From Planctomycetota bacterium (lineage in GTDB: Bacteria > Planctomycetota > JAJSAM01): a stretch of 64,000 nt of DNA. Below the pieces are notes generated by a model, which saw only the letters and a list, made by a program, of their open reading frames with translations, ran no database searches and was not told where the DNA came from. The position numbers and the translations under genes were made by a program. This document shows positions 7,338 through 16,512 of the stretch, piece by piece. Numbering within the stretch: the stretch's first letter is position 1; the number at the start of each line of letters is the position of its first letter. Where the stretch lies: positions 40,079 to 104,078 of the forward strand of contig JAJSAM010000047.1 in NCBI GenBank assembly GCA_024274785.1, given 5' to 3'.

Positions 7338-10300
7338 GGAAAGGTCAACCGGAAGATCAGGTCGAAGCCGTAGTCGAGCGCACTCTCCTGCTGTCCGCGG
7401 ACGAAAAGCCAGTCGAGGATCCTGGCGGTGGCGGTGAAACCGGGTATGCCGCCGCTCCTGGTCTTTCGATCGTCGAACTCCACCTCGATCCGGGAGATCA
7501 GATCGCTGACCGCGGAATCGCCGCCGTCGTCATCTCCGAAGTTGGAGGAGAGTTGCCGGAGGAGATAGGTCGAGGCCATCCCCGACAGCGCGCTGGTGCC
7601 GAGATTGGATCGGGTTGCGCCGGTCAGGATCAGGGAGACGATGTCCGGGGTCGGGTGGGGAGGCACCGAGGAGAAGAGGACTTTCGCGTTGTAAGCGGGG
7701 CCGCTCACGTTGACGAATACGTCCACCCCGGACACGCGCGCCGTCGCCCGGCCGTCGATGAAGGGGACCAGCGGTTCGTTCTCCTTGAACGTGACGATCG
7801 GGTTCAGCAGGTCGAGCCGGCCGGCGATGAGGAACACGGTTCCCTCCGGCACGTAGATCCGGCCGCGCGGCCGCGGGATCGCCAGCGTGCCACCGACGAG
7901 CAGCTTGCCCTTCACGGTCGCTTTCACCAGGTTCGTGCGGATGTGGACCGCGCCCTTTGGGATCAGGAGGGTCAGGTCGAGCCGGATGTCCTTCAGGGCC
8001 GGATCCGTCGTGAGCGGCAGGGTCGCCAGGCCGGGGCTGGACTTCAGGCCGGAGAGGACGGTTTCGATGTCCTGCGCGGCCAGGAGCCCCGTGGCGCCGA
8101 CCTTCAGGCTTCGCACCGTCACGGTGCCACCGACCGTCAGGTCTCCGGGGCCGGTGCCTTTCAGCGTCAGGTCGAGGTCGGTGCGCAGGCGCATCCCCTC
8201 GCTTCGGACGAGTTGGGCATTGTCGGCCTGGATCCGCAGGTTTGCGGCTCCGGGCTGTCCGGAGTTGATGGCGACGTCACCCGTGACCTCGAAGGCTCCA
8301 CGGCCCAGCGTTCCGGCCAGGCGTTCGATGGTGATTCGCTCCCGGTTGAATCGGATCGTCCCACCGAGTTTGTCGATACCCGGGGCTCCGGCGGTGCGAA
8401 ACCGTACGTCCGCGAGGGTCAGCGTTCCGTCGAATTCCGGGTTCGGGAGGATCCCCGAAACCTCGACCTTCGCATCCGCGGAGCCGGCCAGGCGGATGCC
8501 CTCGGAGGCGAGCGGGAGGGTGCCCAGGTCGAGACCGGTGATCCCGAGCACGACCGCGATTTCGCGATCCGGTGACGGCCCGCCGGCCGGAGGGGAGAGA
8601 GAGAGGTCGAAGGGCACGGTTCCGTCGATCCGCACGGTCCGGCTTTGATTGGCCAGCATGCTCTCGCGGAACGTGAACGTCCCATCCCGCCATTCTCCTC
8701 CGATCGAGCACACCATGCCGGGGCTATCCGGAAGGGCCAGCTCCGGCAGATCGAGCTCGAGGTTCACCACCGGCCCCGGCGTCACGCGCAGCCCGAATCG
8801 ACCGCTTCCCGTGACGGGAACATCGACGTCGAGGGCCTCGCGGATCCGGGCAATGTCGATGGCGGTGATGTCGAGAGTCAGGTTTGGATCGACGATCTTC
8901 CCGTTGGTATGTGCGATGGACCCGCTCGCGGCCAGACGGGCTCCCGCGGCGCTCAGGTGGAGATCCTCGATTGACAACCGGCCGCCGCCCGCCCCGAGGT
9001 CGTCCGGTTGCAGCACCACGCCGATGCCGGTGAGCGGAACGCCCTCGAAACCAGGAAGGACGAGCCGGTCGATATCGACTCGCAGTGCGCCGCTGACGCG
9101 GGGGTCGTCCGCCCGCCCGGAGATGGTCAGATTCGCGTTCACCAATCCGTCGAGGGTTCCGATGCCGGGGATCTCACCCGCGAGGTCTGTGGGCAGCGAG
9201 GAGATCCGTACCCTCCCGCTGACCGGTGCGGCCGAGAGGTCTCCAGCTGCGTCGAGGGAGAAGGGTACACGCGCGCTGGCGGCGATGTCGAACCGCCGGC
9301 CCTTGATCTCAAGCGTTTCGAGCGTGAGGAAATCGCTCTCGTAGGAGACTCTCAGGTCGGCGCTCTGCGCGGCGATGGTCGGTAGGTTCTCGAGTCTGGA
9401 ACGTGGTTCCCGGACCTTTATGTCGAGCACCGCGCGCGGGGACTTCGGGGTGCCGGACGCGATGATCGTGCCGGTCAGGGATCCGCTTATTCCCAGGTCG
9501 ACGCCGAAATGGTCGGCGACCGCGCCGACGTCGAGGCCATCGATGGTCACCTCCGCCGCCATCCGGCCGCCGGGCTCGATGCCGGCCCGGATGTTCGAGA
9601 TGAGCAACCAGTCCTCGCGCGTGACGGCGATAGCCGGCGCCTCGACCCGGATCCCCGCATCCGTCCACTCGATGGTGGCGTCGCGCAGCACCACATCCGG
9701 CAGGTGGCCGCGCCCCTTGATGATCAGGCTCTTCAGTTTCACGCTCCCGGCGGTCTTCACGATCGCGCCGAGTTCGATGGTCTCGGTGAAGAACCCCTCC
9801 GCCCCGGCGCCGGTGAGCACGGCGGTGATGATCGCCCCGGGCTCCTCCGCGGTACCATTGGCGGTGACGTCGAGGACCAGGCTTCCGGTCAGGTCCTCCG
9901 GCAGGTCGGTGGGGATGAACTCCCGGTAGGCTGACAGATCCGCCACCTCGGCGTGGGCCCTGACGGCGAATGCCGGCGGCTCGGCACTCGGGCTCAGCTC
10001 GCCGGTGACCGAGACCCGATCCGCCCCGCGGATCACGAGCAGTCTCTCAATCGTCACCCGGTCGAGATCGCCACGGGCCGCGAACTCGATGGCGTCCGCG
10101 CCGAGATCCCCGAGGGCGGGAGAGGCGATCCGGGCCCTGGCGGAAAAAACCGGCGCATCAGTCGTTCCCCCGACGGTCGCCTGCACATCGACGACGCCCG
10201 TCGCGGCCCGCCCATCGACCTCGATCAGCAAACGGCTGACATCGAGCCCTTTCATCTTCAACGACCCCTTGACCGCCCCGGAATCGGCCAGCAGATCGCC

Positions 10301-11398
10301 CTCGAACTCGAAGGTGCCCGGAGGATCGAGAAGTTCGCCGTTGGCGGTCAGAACGCCTCCATCAAGTGTGCAGCGTGCCGTGATCGCCTGGAGTCGATGC
10401 TCCCCGTAGACGGGGTCCCTGATCGTCAGGTCGAACTGCGCCTGCACCGAGGCCGGGCCGGGTTCATTCTGGCTGTTCGTGCGAAAGGTGGCGTCCACGG
10501 TGACGTGTCGCGCGCTGACCGGCAGGTCCGGGAGGAGCGCCAGGAAGGGAAGTGGATCGACCTCGGTCAGGCGGACCCGGCCGTTGAACTCGGGGGGATC
10601 GTCGGCGAACCCGGCCCGGATGTCGGCTAACAGCGTTCCGTCCGAGAGGGGGAAGTGAAGGCGGGCCTCGATCTCGCTTTGCTCGAGCCGGGAGAGATCG
10701 ACGCGGGCCGGTGTCTCGATCCGCCGCTCGTTCGCGCTGACGGTCAGGACGGTGGCGACACCATCCGCGAACTCAAACCGGCCCGAGGCATCTGTCGCCC
10801 GCCGTTCGCGGCCTTCGACGAGGAGGAGAAGCTCATCCGCGCCGAATCCGCCGGTGAGGTTTCCGGCCCGGTCCGCATCGGCGCTGAGCCGGCCGCCCGA
10901 GAGAGAGAGCCGTTGCGCATCGAGCCTGATCTCGAGGTCGACGCCGGACAGTCGGAGCCGCTCGGGGATGAGATCGATCGCGAGCGGCTCTCCGGGCTCC
11001 GACTCCGTGGTTTCCGGCGGGGGAGGGGCGTCGAGATCCAGGGCGAGCGTGACCTCCGCCACGGTGATCTCGCGGATAAACCGGTCCTGCCCGAGGAGGA
11101 GGCCGACGAGCGAATAGCTGACGTGGAGGCGGCCCACTCGCGCGGTCGTTATCGCGGGGAGGCCCGGCGACTCGGTGATCGAAAAATCGGTGACGGTGAC
11201 GTCGCCGAGGAGCGAGCCGGTCAGTTCCCCGTAGTTCGCCTCGAATCCGGCGGCGCGCAGTCCGTCGGTGATCGCATTCCGGATCAAGCCGCCGAAGAGC
11301 GGAAAACGGAAGACCCACAGGAGCGCGAGCACCAGGAAGAGCACCAGGACGCCGATCCCGGTCCGGCGCAGCCACTTCCGGAGGCGGCCCTTCTTCAC
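7334..11398 (-). CDS. tamB: TamB-like translocation/assembly module protein (AsmA-type bridge protein)
   Basis: TamB-family proteins span the periplasm as a long beta-groove, anchored in the inner membrane and touching an Omp85 partner; they act in outer-membrane protein or lipid transport. The product is 1354 residues starting at GTG 11398, which overlaps the rimK stop (TAGTG). A longer open frame upstream to 12343 is only the antisense-phase extension over rimK. Seen: a basic N-terminus, one transmembrane helix (IGVLVLFLVLALLWVF), then over 1200 residues of repetitive beta-type sequence. The C-terminal DUF490-like region contains GRIYVPEGTVFL and LTGATRSNLGTSALSG. It is followed directly by the Omp85 gene, the classic tamA/tamB association, here in reversed order. 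Confidence 0.9.
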   Translation of the reverse strand: MKKGRLRKWLRRTGIGVLVLFLVLALLWVFRFPLFGGLIRNAITDGLRAAGFEANYGELTGSLLGDVTVTDFSITESPGLPAITTARVGRLHVSYSLVGLLLGQDRFIREITVAEVTLALDLDAPPPPETTESEPGEPLAIDLIPERLRLSGVDLEIRLDAQRLSLSGGRLSADADRAGNLTGGFGADELLLLVEGRERRATDASGRFEFADGVATVLTVSANERRIETPARVDLSRLEQSEIEARLHFPLSDGTLLADIRAGFADDPPEFNGRVRLTEVDPLPFLALLPDLPVSARHVTVDATFRTNSQNEPGPASVQAQFDLTIRDPVYGEHRLQAITARCTLDGGVLTANGELLDPPGTFEFEGDLLADSGAVKGSLKMKGLDVSRLLIEVDGRAATGVVDVQATVGGTTDAPVFSARARIASPALGDLGADAIEFAARGDLDRVTIERLLVIRGADRVSVTGELSPSAEPPAFAVRAHAEVADLSAYREFIPTDLPEDLTGSLVLDVTANGTAEEPGAIITAVLTGAGAEGFFTETIELGAIVKTAGSVKLKSLIIKGRGHLPDVVLRDATIEWTDAGIRVEAPAIAVTREDWLLISNIRAGIEPGGRMAAEVTIDGLDVGAVADHFGVDLGISGSLTGTIIASGTPKSPRAVLDIKVREPRSRLENLPTIAAQSADLRVSYESDFLTLETLEIKGRRFDIAASARVPFSLDAAGDLSAAPVSGRVRISSLPTDLAGEIPGIGTLDGLVNANLTISGRADDPRVSGALRVDIDRLVLPGFEGVPLTGIGVVLQPDDLGAGGGRLSIEDLHLSAAGARLAASGSIAHTNGKIVDPNLTLDITAIDIARIREALDVDVPVTGSGRFGLRVTPGPVVNLELDLPELALPDSPGMVCSIGGEWRDGTFTFRESMLANQSRTVRIDGTVPFDLSLSPPAGGPSPDREIAVVLGITGLDLGTLPLASEGIRLAGSADAKVEVSGILPNPEFDGTLTLADVRFRTAGAPGIDKLGGTIRFNRERITIERLAGTLGRGAFEVTGDVAINSGQPGAANLRIQADNAQLVRSEGMRLRTDLDLTLKGTGPGDLTVGGTVTVRSLKVGATGLLAAQDIETVLSGLKSSPGLATLPLTTDPALKDIRLDLTLLIPKGAVHIRTNLVKATVKGKLLVGGTLAIPRPRGRIYVPEGTVFLIAGRLDLLNPIVTFKENEPLVPFIDGRATARVSGVDVFVNVSGPAYNAKVLFSSVPPHPTPDIVSLILTGATRSNLGTSALSGMASTYLLRQLSSNFGDDDGGDSAVSDLISRIEVEFDDRKTRSGGIPGFTATARILDWLFVRGQQESALDYGFDLIFRLTFP

Positions 11399-12282
11399 TA
11401 CCGCCCACCCTTCGAGATCAGGATGGCCTCGTCCGCAATGGCGCCGGCGATGTCGATCCCCGTGGCGTCCTCGATGCCTTCCAGGCCGGGGCTGGAGTTC
11501 ACCTCGAGCACGAGCGGGCCGTCGTCGGACTCGATGATGTCCACCCCCGCGATCCGCAGCCCGAGCGCCTGCGACGAACGGAGGGCCAGGTCGATGTGCT
11601 CCGCGGTCGGGTCGGCGACCGATGGTTGCCCGCCGGAGTGCAGGTTCGAACGGAAAGTGCCCTCGGGAGCGGTTCGGCGCATGGCGGCGACGACGCGGTC
11701 GCCGACGACGAACAGGCGGAGATCCTGACCGGCCGCCGACGCGATGTAGCGCTGGACGATGAGGTTCTTTTCGAGGCTCCACATGGCTTCCAGAATGCTG
11801 CGCGCGCTCTCTGCGGTGTCCGCCAGAAAGACGCCGACGCCGTGTGTGCCGGTGAGGAACTTCAACACCACGGGTGGCCCGCCGACGGCCTCGACGGCCC
11901 ACGATGCATCCGGCCCCTGACGGGCGAGGGTCGTCTCCGGAATGGGGACTCCCGCGTTCGCGAGGGCCTGCAGGCAGCCCATCTTGTCCTTTGCAATGCG
12001 CACTGCGTCCGCGGAGGCGGTCAGGGGAACCCGCAGGATCTCGAACTGTTGAAGGACCGAGAGGGAGTGTTCGGTGGTGAGTACGCCGATCCGGGGGATG
12101 ACCACGTCGGGGTTCGGCAGGCGCCGGCCGCCTTCGTGCAGTTCCACGGTGTTTCCGCTGATCTTCAGGCAGAGGGAGGCGGGGTCGAGTACCGAAAGCG
12201 AGAGCCCCCTGGCGCGGAAGGCCTCGGTCAGCCTCCGGGTGGAGTATATCGCGACATTGCGGGAAAGAACGAGGGCGGCCAT
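11398..12282 (-). CDS. rimK: RimK-family ATP-grasp ligase (ribosomal protein S6 glutamate ligase type)
   Basis: RimK adds glutamate residues to the C-terminus of ribosomal protein S6, and family members ligate amino acids to other acceptors. The 294-residue length matches E. coli RimK (300). Seen: DVVIPRIGV in the N-terminal domain, the ATP-grasp loop KFLTGTHGVGVFLAD, then SNLHSGG and the Mg-binding end VLEVNSSPGLEGIEDATGID, which is highly RimK-like. It is the first gene of an operon with tamB and an Omp85 gene, overlapping tamB. RimK has no known role in outer-membrane assembly, so the substrate here is open. It is divergent from the FHA gene across an 81-base gap. Confidence 0.88.
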   Translation of the reverse strand: MAALVLSRNVAIYSTRRLTEAFRARGLSLSVLDPASLCLKISGNTVELHEGGRRLPNPDVVIPRIGVLTTEHSLSVLQQFEILRVPLTASADAVRIAKDKMGCLQALANAGVPIPETTLARQGPDASWAVEAVGGPPVVLKFLTGTHGVGVFLADTAESARSILEAMWSLEKNLIVQRYIASAAGQDLRLFVVGDRVVAAMRRTAPEGTFRSNLHSGGQPSVADPTAEHIDLALRSSQALGLRIAGVDIIESDDGPLVLEVNSSPGLEGIEDATGIDIAGAIADEAILISKGGR

Positions 12283-12363
12283 GGTCGGACGTTAGCAGTT
12301 TGCGGGGGGCCGTTTCACAAGAAAAGATCCCCCTGCGGCGCAAGGCATGGAATCCTAGTACAC

Positions 12364-13074
12364 ATGCCGCACTTCCTCATTCGCCGTACCGTGTTGGCCG
12401 ACCGTCGGCTGCCGCTCCCGGGTAAGGTCATCGTGATCGGGCGGAGCCTCGACGCGGACGTACCCATCCCCCATCCATCGGTGTCCCGGCGGCATGCCCT
12501 GATCGAGGAGACCGATGCCGGTTTCGTGATTTCCGACCTCGGGAGCAGCAACGGCACCTTCGTGGATGAGGTCCGGGTCTGCCCGGCGGAGAAGGCGGTG
12601 CTCGTGCTCGGGTGCGCCTTCCGGGTCGGCGAGGTGCGGATCGTCCTTGCGCAGGACGAGGTTATCGGCGGCGGTGGCGGCGGCGCATTGCCCGCTCAGG
12701 TCCGGCCTGCCGCGCGCACCGACGGCCCGCTCACTCTGTCGCCGTCCCCGAAGACTCCACCGGTAGATGCCTCCGTGGCGCGTCCGGCATCAGCCGAGCC
12801 TCCTCGCGCCGGCAAGAAGCCGCGTCCCGCCCTGAAGGCCCGCATCGAAGAGAGAAAAGCCAAACGCGCAGTGGTGCGGCTGGCGATGATGGGCGTCACC
12901 ATCGTGCTGCTGGCGCTGGCCGCGTTCTTCGTCTACCGGATCGTGGACAACCGGAAGCGAAGCACCCTCAGGGTTCCCGCGGAGGAACCCGCGGGGGCCG
13001 GCTCCGCGAAACAGACCGAGCCGCAGACAAAGAATCCCGGGGTCGCTCCGATCCTCGTCGACGAGGAGCGCTGA
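12364..13074 (+). CDS. FHA-domain protein with C-terminal membrane anchor
   Basis: FHA domains bind phosphothreonine peptides, usually as readouts of Ser/Thr kinases. The product is 236 residues from ATG 12364; the frame is open further upstream only because it is antisense to rimK. Seen: the FHA signature in residues about 20-85 with IGRSLDADVPIPHPSVSRRHALI, then DLGSSNGTFVDEVRV, covering the GR, SxxH and N-G residues. A Pro/Ala/Lys-rich linker follows, then a hydrophobic helix (AMMGVTIVLLALAAFFVYRI) at about residues 176-197 and a short polar tail. This predicts a cytoplasmic FHA domain on a membrane anchor. No kinase gene of the Hanks type is in the window. Confidence 0.85.
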   Translation: MPHFLIRRTVLADRRLPLPGKVIVIGRSLDADVPIPHPSVSRRHALIEETDAGFVISDLGSSNGTFVDEVRVCPAEKAVLVLGCAFRVGEVRIVLAQDEVIGGGGGGALPAQVRPAARTDGPLTLSPSPKTPPVDASVARPASAEPPRAGKKPRPALKARIEERKAKRAVVRLAMMGVTIVLLALAAFFVYRIVDNRKRSTLRVPAEEPAGAGSAKQTEPQTKNPGVAPILVDEER

Positions 13075-13293
13075 CCGCCATTTCTCATCGGGGCGAATGT
13101 TCCGGGGGGAGGTCGCGGCGCATCTCGCGTCAAACGTCCTCCGAGATGGGATGGCGTCACGTCGTCGGTCTTCCACGCGCGGCATCCGCGCCGGCCTCCC
13201 CAGATTCACCTCGTCAGGTCGAAAGCCCGCAGAAACGCGACGCGCGCACTGGCGGGAATAGCGGGCTGAGGGCCCGCGCAAGAATAACTTCGG

Positions 13294-13430
13294 GATTCGA
13301 GGGCTGCTGCATCCCGCCCAGCTGCGTTGCCCGTCGGTTGAAACCAGTAAGGTTGCGCGCTCCCCGCGCCTTGCTTTCTCGGGCGCAGCGGTGCTCTCGG
13401 TGCAACGGTCGCACTTCTTTCCAGACGAAC
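13294..13430 (+). repeat. dispersed intergenic repeat, family A copy 1
   Basis: The segment from ATTCGAGGGCTGCTGCAT to TTTCTTTCCAGACGAAC-like sequence is closely similar over its whole length to copy 2 at 19616-19778, and more loosely to copy 3 at 27842-27981. Shared blocks include CGTCGGTTGAAA, CGCGCCTTGCTTTCTCGGG and CTCTCGGTGCAACGGTCG. Only the right-hand terminal arm is present here; no complementary left arm is seen. It lies in the 470-base gap between the FHA gene and yebC, which otherwise holds only a small GCGGGC/GCCCGC hairpin near 13261-13277 and no supportable gene. Confidence 0.8.
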
Positions 13431-13543
13431 CCTGACCCCTGATCGTGAGCGGGAATCGGGCAAGTCGGCACCATGGTGCCGGACTTGCCGAACCCGGGAT
13501 TCTCCGTTAGTCTCCCACCATCCACTTCGGAGGAGGAAGCTCC

Positions 13544-14296
13544 ATGGCAGGTCACTCGCACTGGGCGGGAATCAAACACAAGAAGGCCCTCGTGGACGCG
13601 AAGCGGGGGAAGATTTTCTCGAAGATCGCGAAACAGATCACCATCGCCGCGCGAAATGGCGGCGGCGACCCCGCCGACAACCTGTCCCTCCGGTACTGCA
13701 TCGATCGCGCGCGCGCGGCCAACATGCCGAAAGACAACATCACCCGCGCTATCAAGAAGGGCACGGGTGAAATCGATGGAATCAACTACGAGGAGATCTG
13801 CTACGAGGGCTACGGCCCCGGCGGAGTGGCGATCATGCTGGGAGTCGTCACCGACAACCGCAACCGGAGCGCCGGCGAGATCAAGAGGCTGTTCGAGAAG
13901 TACGGTGGGTCCCTGGGGCGCAACGGCTGTGTGGCCTGGCAGTTCGAGACGAAGGCTTTTCTCCTGGTCGACGCCGGCCGGTTCGACGAGGAGCATGTCT
14001 TTGAAGCCGCCATCGAGGGCGGGGCGGACGATATCGAGAAGTCCGGTGAGAGCTACGAGATCGTCGGACCGCCGGAGAGCTTCGAGAGTATCCGGGATGC
14101 CCTTGCCGCCGCGGAGATCGAAACGGAATCCGCGTCCGTGACGAACATGCCCGGCAGCACGGTCGCCCTCGACGTCAAGACCGGCCTGAGAGTCCTGAAG
14201 CTGCTGGAAGCGCTGGACGACCACGACGACGTGGATACTACCGACACCAACCTCGACGTCACCGACGAACTGATGGCCGCGGCGGAGGAAGACTAG
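13544..14296 (+). CDS. yebC: YebC/PmpR-family transcriptional regulator
   Basis: YebC proteins are conserved bacterial DNA-binding regulators; some also help ribosomes through proline stretches. The length, 250 residues, is standard. Seen: the opening MAGHSHWAGIKHKKALVDAKRGKIFSK with its usual GHS.W..IK.KK pattern, then NMPKDNITRAIKKGTG, the Y-E-G-Y-GPGG-VA block and the C-terminal LLEALDDHDDV...TN motif. A strong GGAGGAGG ribosome site precedes the ATG. In many genomes yebC precedes ruvC; here moxR follows with no gap. Confidence 0.96.
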   Translation: MAGHSHWAGIKHKKALVDAKRGKIFSKIAKQITIAARNGGGDPADNLSLRYCIDRARAANMPKDNITRAIKKGTGEIDGINYEEICYEGYGPGGVAIMLGVVTDNRNRSAGEIKRLFEKYGGSLGRNGCVAWQFETKAFLLVDAGRFDEEHVFEAAIEGGADDIEKSGESYEIVGPPESFESIRDALAAAEIETESASVTNMPGSTVALDVKTGLRVLKLLEALDDHDDVDTTDTNLDVTDELMAAAEED

Positions 14297-15262
14297 ATGC
14301 CTGCCGGGGGAATCGCGGGGGGCGCTGAGGATGTGGCGGAGAAGGTCCGGATCCTTCGCGAGAACATCGAGAAGGTCTTCATCGGCAAGCCGGCGGTGGT
14401 CACGAAGGTGCTCGTGGCGCTCTTCGCGGGCGGCCACATCTTGATCGAGGACGTACCGGGAGTGGGCAAGACCACGCTGGCTCGTGCGTTGGCCAGGTCC
14501 CTCGACCTCTCCTTCTCACGGGTGCAGTTCACGCCCGACCTGCTGCCGTCCGACCTGCTCGGGGTCTCGGTGTACAACCAGGGCACCGGGGAGTTCGAGT
14601 TCAAGAAGGGGCCGGTTTTCGCCTCGGTGGTGCTTGCCGATGAGATCAACCGGACGACCCCCCGGACCCAATCCGCCCTGCTCGAGGCGATGAGCGAGGC
14701 GCAGGTCTCGGTGGACGGCAAGACCTTCCGGCTCGGACCTCCGTTCATGGTTCTCGCCACCCAGAACCCTTTCGAGTTCGAGGGGACCTATCCGCTGCCG
14801 GAGTCGCAACTCGATCGCTTCCTGATGAAGATCAGCGTCGGCTATCCCTCGCGTGATCACGAATTGGAGGTGCTCTCGAGTCAGCGGACGGCTCACCCCA
14901 TCGACTCGACTGTCGCGGTCATGAGCGACGTCGACATCCAGGCGATCCAGCAGCGCGTGAAGGAGGTCCGCCTGGAGGAGTCGCTCGCCGGATACATCCT
15001 CTCCCTCGTGACCGAGACGCGTCGCAGCAAGTCGCTCACCATCGGCGCCAGCCCGCGTGGTTCGCTCTTCCTCTATCGAGCCGCTCAGGCCCTCGCACTC
15101 GTCGAAGGCCGGGATTACGTGGTTCCCGACGACATCAAGCGCCTGGCGGTTACAGTGCTGGCGCACCGCATCATCGGCAAGGGCTTCGCGTACGAGGGCG
15201 GACAGGATGAGCGGGAGAGAATCGTTCGGGGGATCCTGGAGACGGTCGAGGTTCCGGTGTGA
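14297..15262 (+). CDS. MoxR-family AAA+ ATPase
   Basis: MoxR ATPases are chaperone-like AAA+ proteins that usually act with VWA-domain or DUF58 partners in maturing envelope or enzyme complexes. The product is 321 residues. Seen: Walker A in [15 protein letters not shown] (about residues 52-66), Walker [10 protein letters not shown], sensor [24 protein letters not shown], and the C-terminal [18 protein letters not shown] block, all diagnostic for MoxR. The ATG follows the yebC stop directly. No DUF58 or VWA gene follows; the next gene is a repeat lipoprotein, so the partner is elsewhere or unusual. Confidence 0.94.
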   Translation: MPAGGIAGGAEDVAEKVRILRENIEKVFIGKPAVVTKVLVALFAGGHILIEDVPGVGKTTLARALARSLDLSFSRVQFTPDLLPSDLLGVSVYNQGTGEFEFKKGPVFASVVLADEINRTTPRTQSALLEAMSEAQVSVDGKTFRLGPPFMVLATQNPFEFEGTYPLPESQLDRFLMKISVGYPSRDHELEVLSSQRTAHPIDSTVAVMSDVDIQAIQQRVKEVRLEESLAGYILSLVTETRRSKSLTIGASPRGSLFLYRAAQALALVEGRDYVVPDDIKRLAVTVLAHRIIGKGFAYEGGQDERERIVRGILETVEVPV

Positions 15263-16503
15263 AGAATGCTGCCGGGGGGGCGCCTGGTCGGACTCTCAGC
15301 GCATTGCTTCTGCTGGCGGCGGCGCTCTCTTCCTGTGCGCTCAATCGTCGCGGCGACGAGCCGCCGGACACGGTGGCCCGCGGTTTTCCGCCGTTCTACC
15401 GCAACGCCGTGTGGGAGGGGCACGAGAAGACGAACATCATGTTTCCGTTCTACCGGGAGTTCAAGACCCCCGAACGCAACGGCATCCTCGTTTTTCCGCT
15501 CTTCTGGAAGCGGGAGTTCGACGGCGGTGATGGCCGGATCGACATGGACTGGACCCTCCTGCCGTTTCTCAGCGGCGGCACCGATGGGGGCGACGGAGAC
15601 CACTTCCTGTTCTTTCCGATCTGGGGTGAGACGAAAGACATCCTCGGGAAGGACGTGATGCGCTTCCGGTTCTTCCCCCTCTACCTGGACGCGGTGCAGG
15701 ATGAATACGAATCCGTGCATCTGCTCTGGCCCCTCGTCTCGTGGGGCGAGAGCGGCAAGCGGAGGGACTTTCGGATCCTTCCGTTCTATGCCCGGGACGA
15801 CCACGATGGAAAGTCGTGGTCGCGGGCGGTGATGTGGCCTCTCGTCACCTGGGGCCAGGAAAACCTGAATACAGACAATCCAACGGACGTGGTGTTCGTG
15901 TTCCCGTTCTACGCGCACTCGAAGTCGGCCATTCACAGCTCCACTTCGGTGCTCTGGCCGTTCTTCTCGTTCTCCGACAACATCGAGGGCTACACCGACG
16001 TCAACTTCCCCTGGCCGTTCTTCCGGAACATGCGGGCCCCGGACGGACGTTACTCGTACCGGGTCTGGCCGTTTTTCGGGAGCAAGCGGGACGAGGGCCT
16101 GGAGGATGATTTCCTCCTCTGGCCGATCTTCTGGCGGACGAAGCAGATCCTGCCGTACGGGGCTTCGCTCACCTACAACGTCGTCCCGTTCTACAAGAAC
16201 ACCCAGTACCTCTCGAACCCGGAACTGGAGAACGCCGACCGAGGGCGGATGGTGCAGGTCTGGCCGCTGTTCCGGCGGATCCGGGACACGCGAGGCGCGG
16301 TGTATTTCCGGGCCTTCTCCCCGCTGCCGTTCAAGCGTTGGACCGACGTCAAGGCCAACCTCGGCTGGACCTGGACTCTCTTTGAGTACTATGAAGACGA
16401 CACGATGGAGAAGGCTGTCCTGCTTTCCGGCCTTCTGGGTTATGAAAGGTCCCCGGAGGGTGACTCGATCCGCCTCTTCTGGTTCATCGACATTCCGTAC
16501 TGA
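15259..16503 (+). CDS. lipoprotein built from repeated aromatic-Pro-aromatic motifs, unknown function
   Basis: This 414-residue protein starts at a GTG overlapping the moxR stop. It has a lipoprotein signal (LLLLAAALSSC, cysteine near residue 26). The mature part carries at least fifteen short repeats of the type hydrophobic-[WF]-P-[hydrophobic]-[WFY]: FPFYRE, FPLFWKRE, FFPIWGE, LWPLVSWGE, LPFYARDD, LWPFFSFSD, VWPFFGSK, LWPIFWRTK, VVPFYKN and VWPLFRR. They are spaced 15-35 residues apart and usually followed by a charged turn. The periodicity suggests a repeated beta-hairpin, perhaps barrel-like or membrane-adherent. I recognise no named family. The mlaE and mlaD genes follow, hinting at an envelope lipid role. 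Confidence 0.8.
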   Translation: MKNAAGGAPGRTLSALLLLAAALSSCALNRRGDEPPDTVARGFPPFYRNAVWEGHEKTNIMFPFYREFKTPERNGILVFPLFWKREFDGGDGRIDMDWTLLPFLSGGTDGGDGDHFLFFPIWGETKDILGKDVMRFRFFPLYLDAVQDEYESVHLLWPLVSWGESGKRRDFRILPFYARDDHDGKSWSRAVMWPLVTWGQENLNTDNPTDVVFVFPFYAHSKSAIHSSTSVLWPFFSFSDNIEGYTDVNFPWPFFRNMRAPDGRYSYRVWPFFGSKRDEGLEDDFLLWPIFWRTKQILPYGASLTYNVVPFYKNTQYLSNPELENADRGRMVQVWPLFRRIRDTRGAVYFRAFSPLPFKRWTDVKANLGWTWTLFEYYEDDTMEKAVLLSGLLGYERSPEGDSIRLFWFIDIPY

Positions 16504-16512
16504 AGAAGTAAG

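Noticed and set aside
11399..12343. N-terminal extension of tamB upstream of 11398
   Set aside because: This region is already coded by rimK in another frame with all RimK motifs. The hydrophobic anchor expected at a TamB start follows GTG 11398 directly.
13075..13293. Third copy of the family B repeat
   Set aside because: Scattered short matches occur, but there is no block comparable to the 30-base match of the two real copies.
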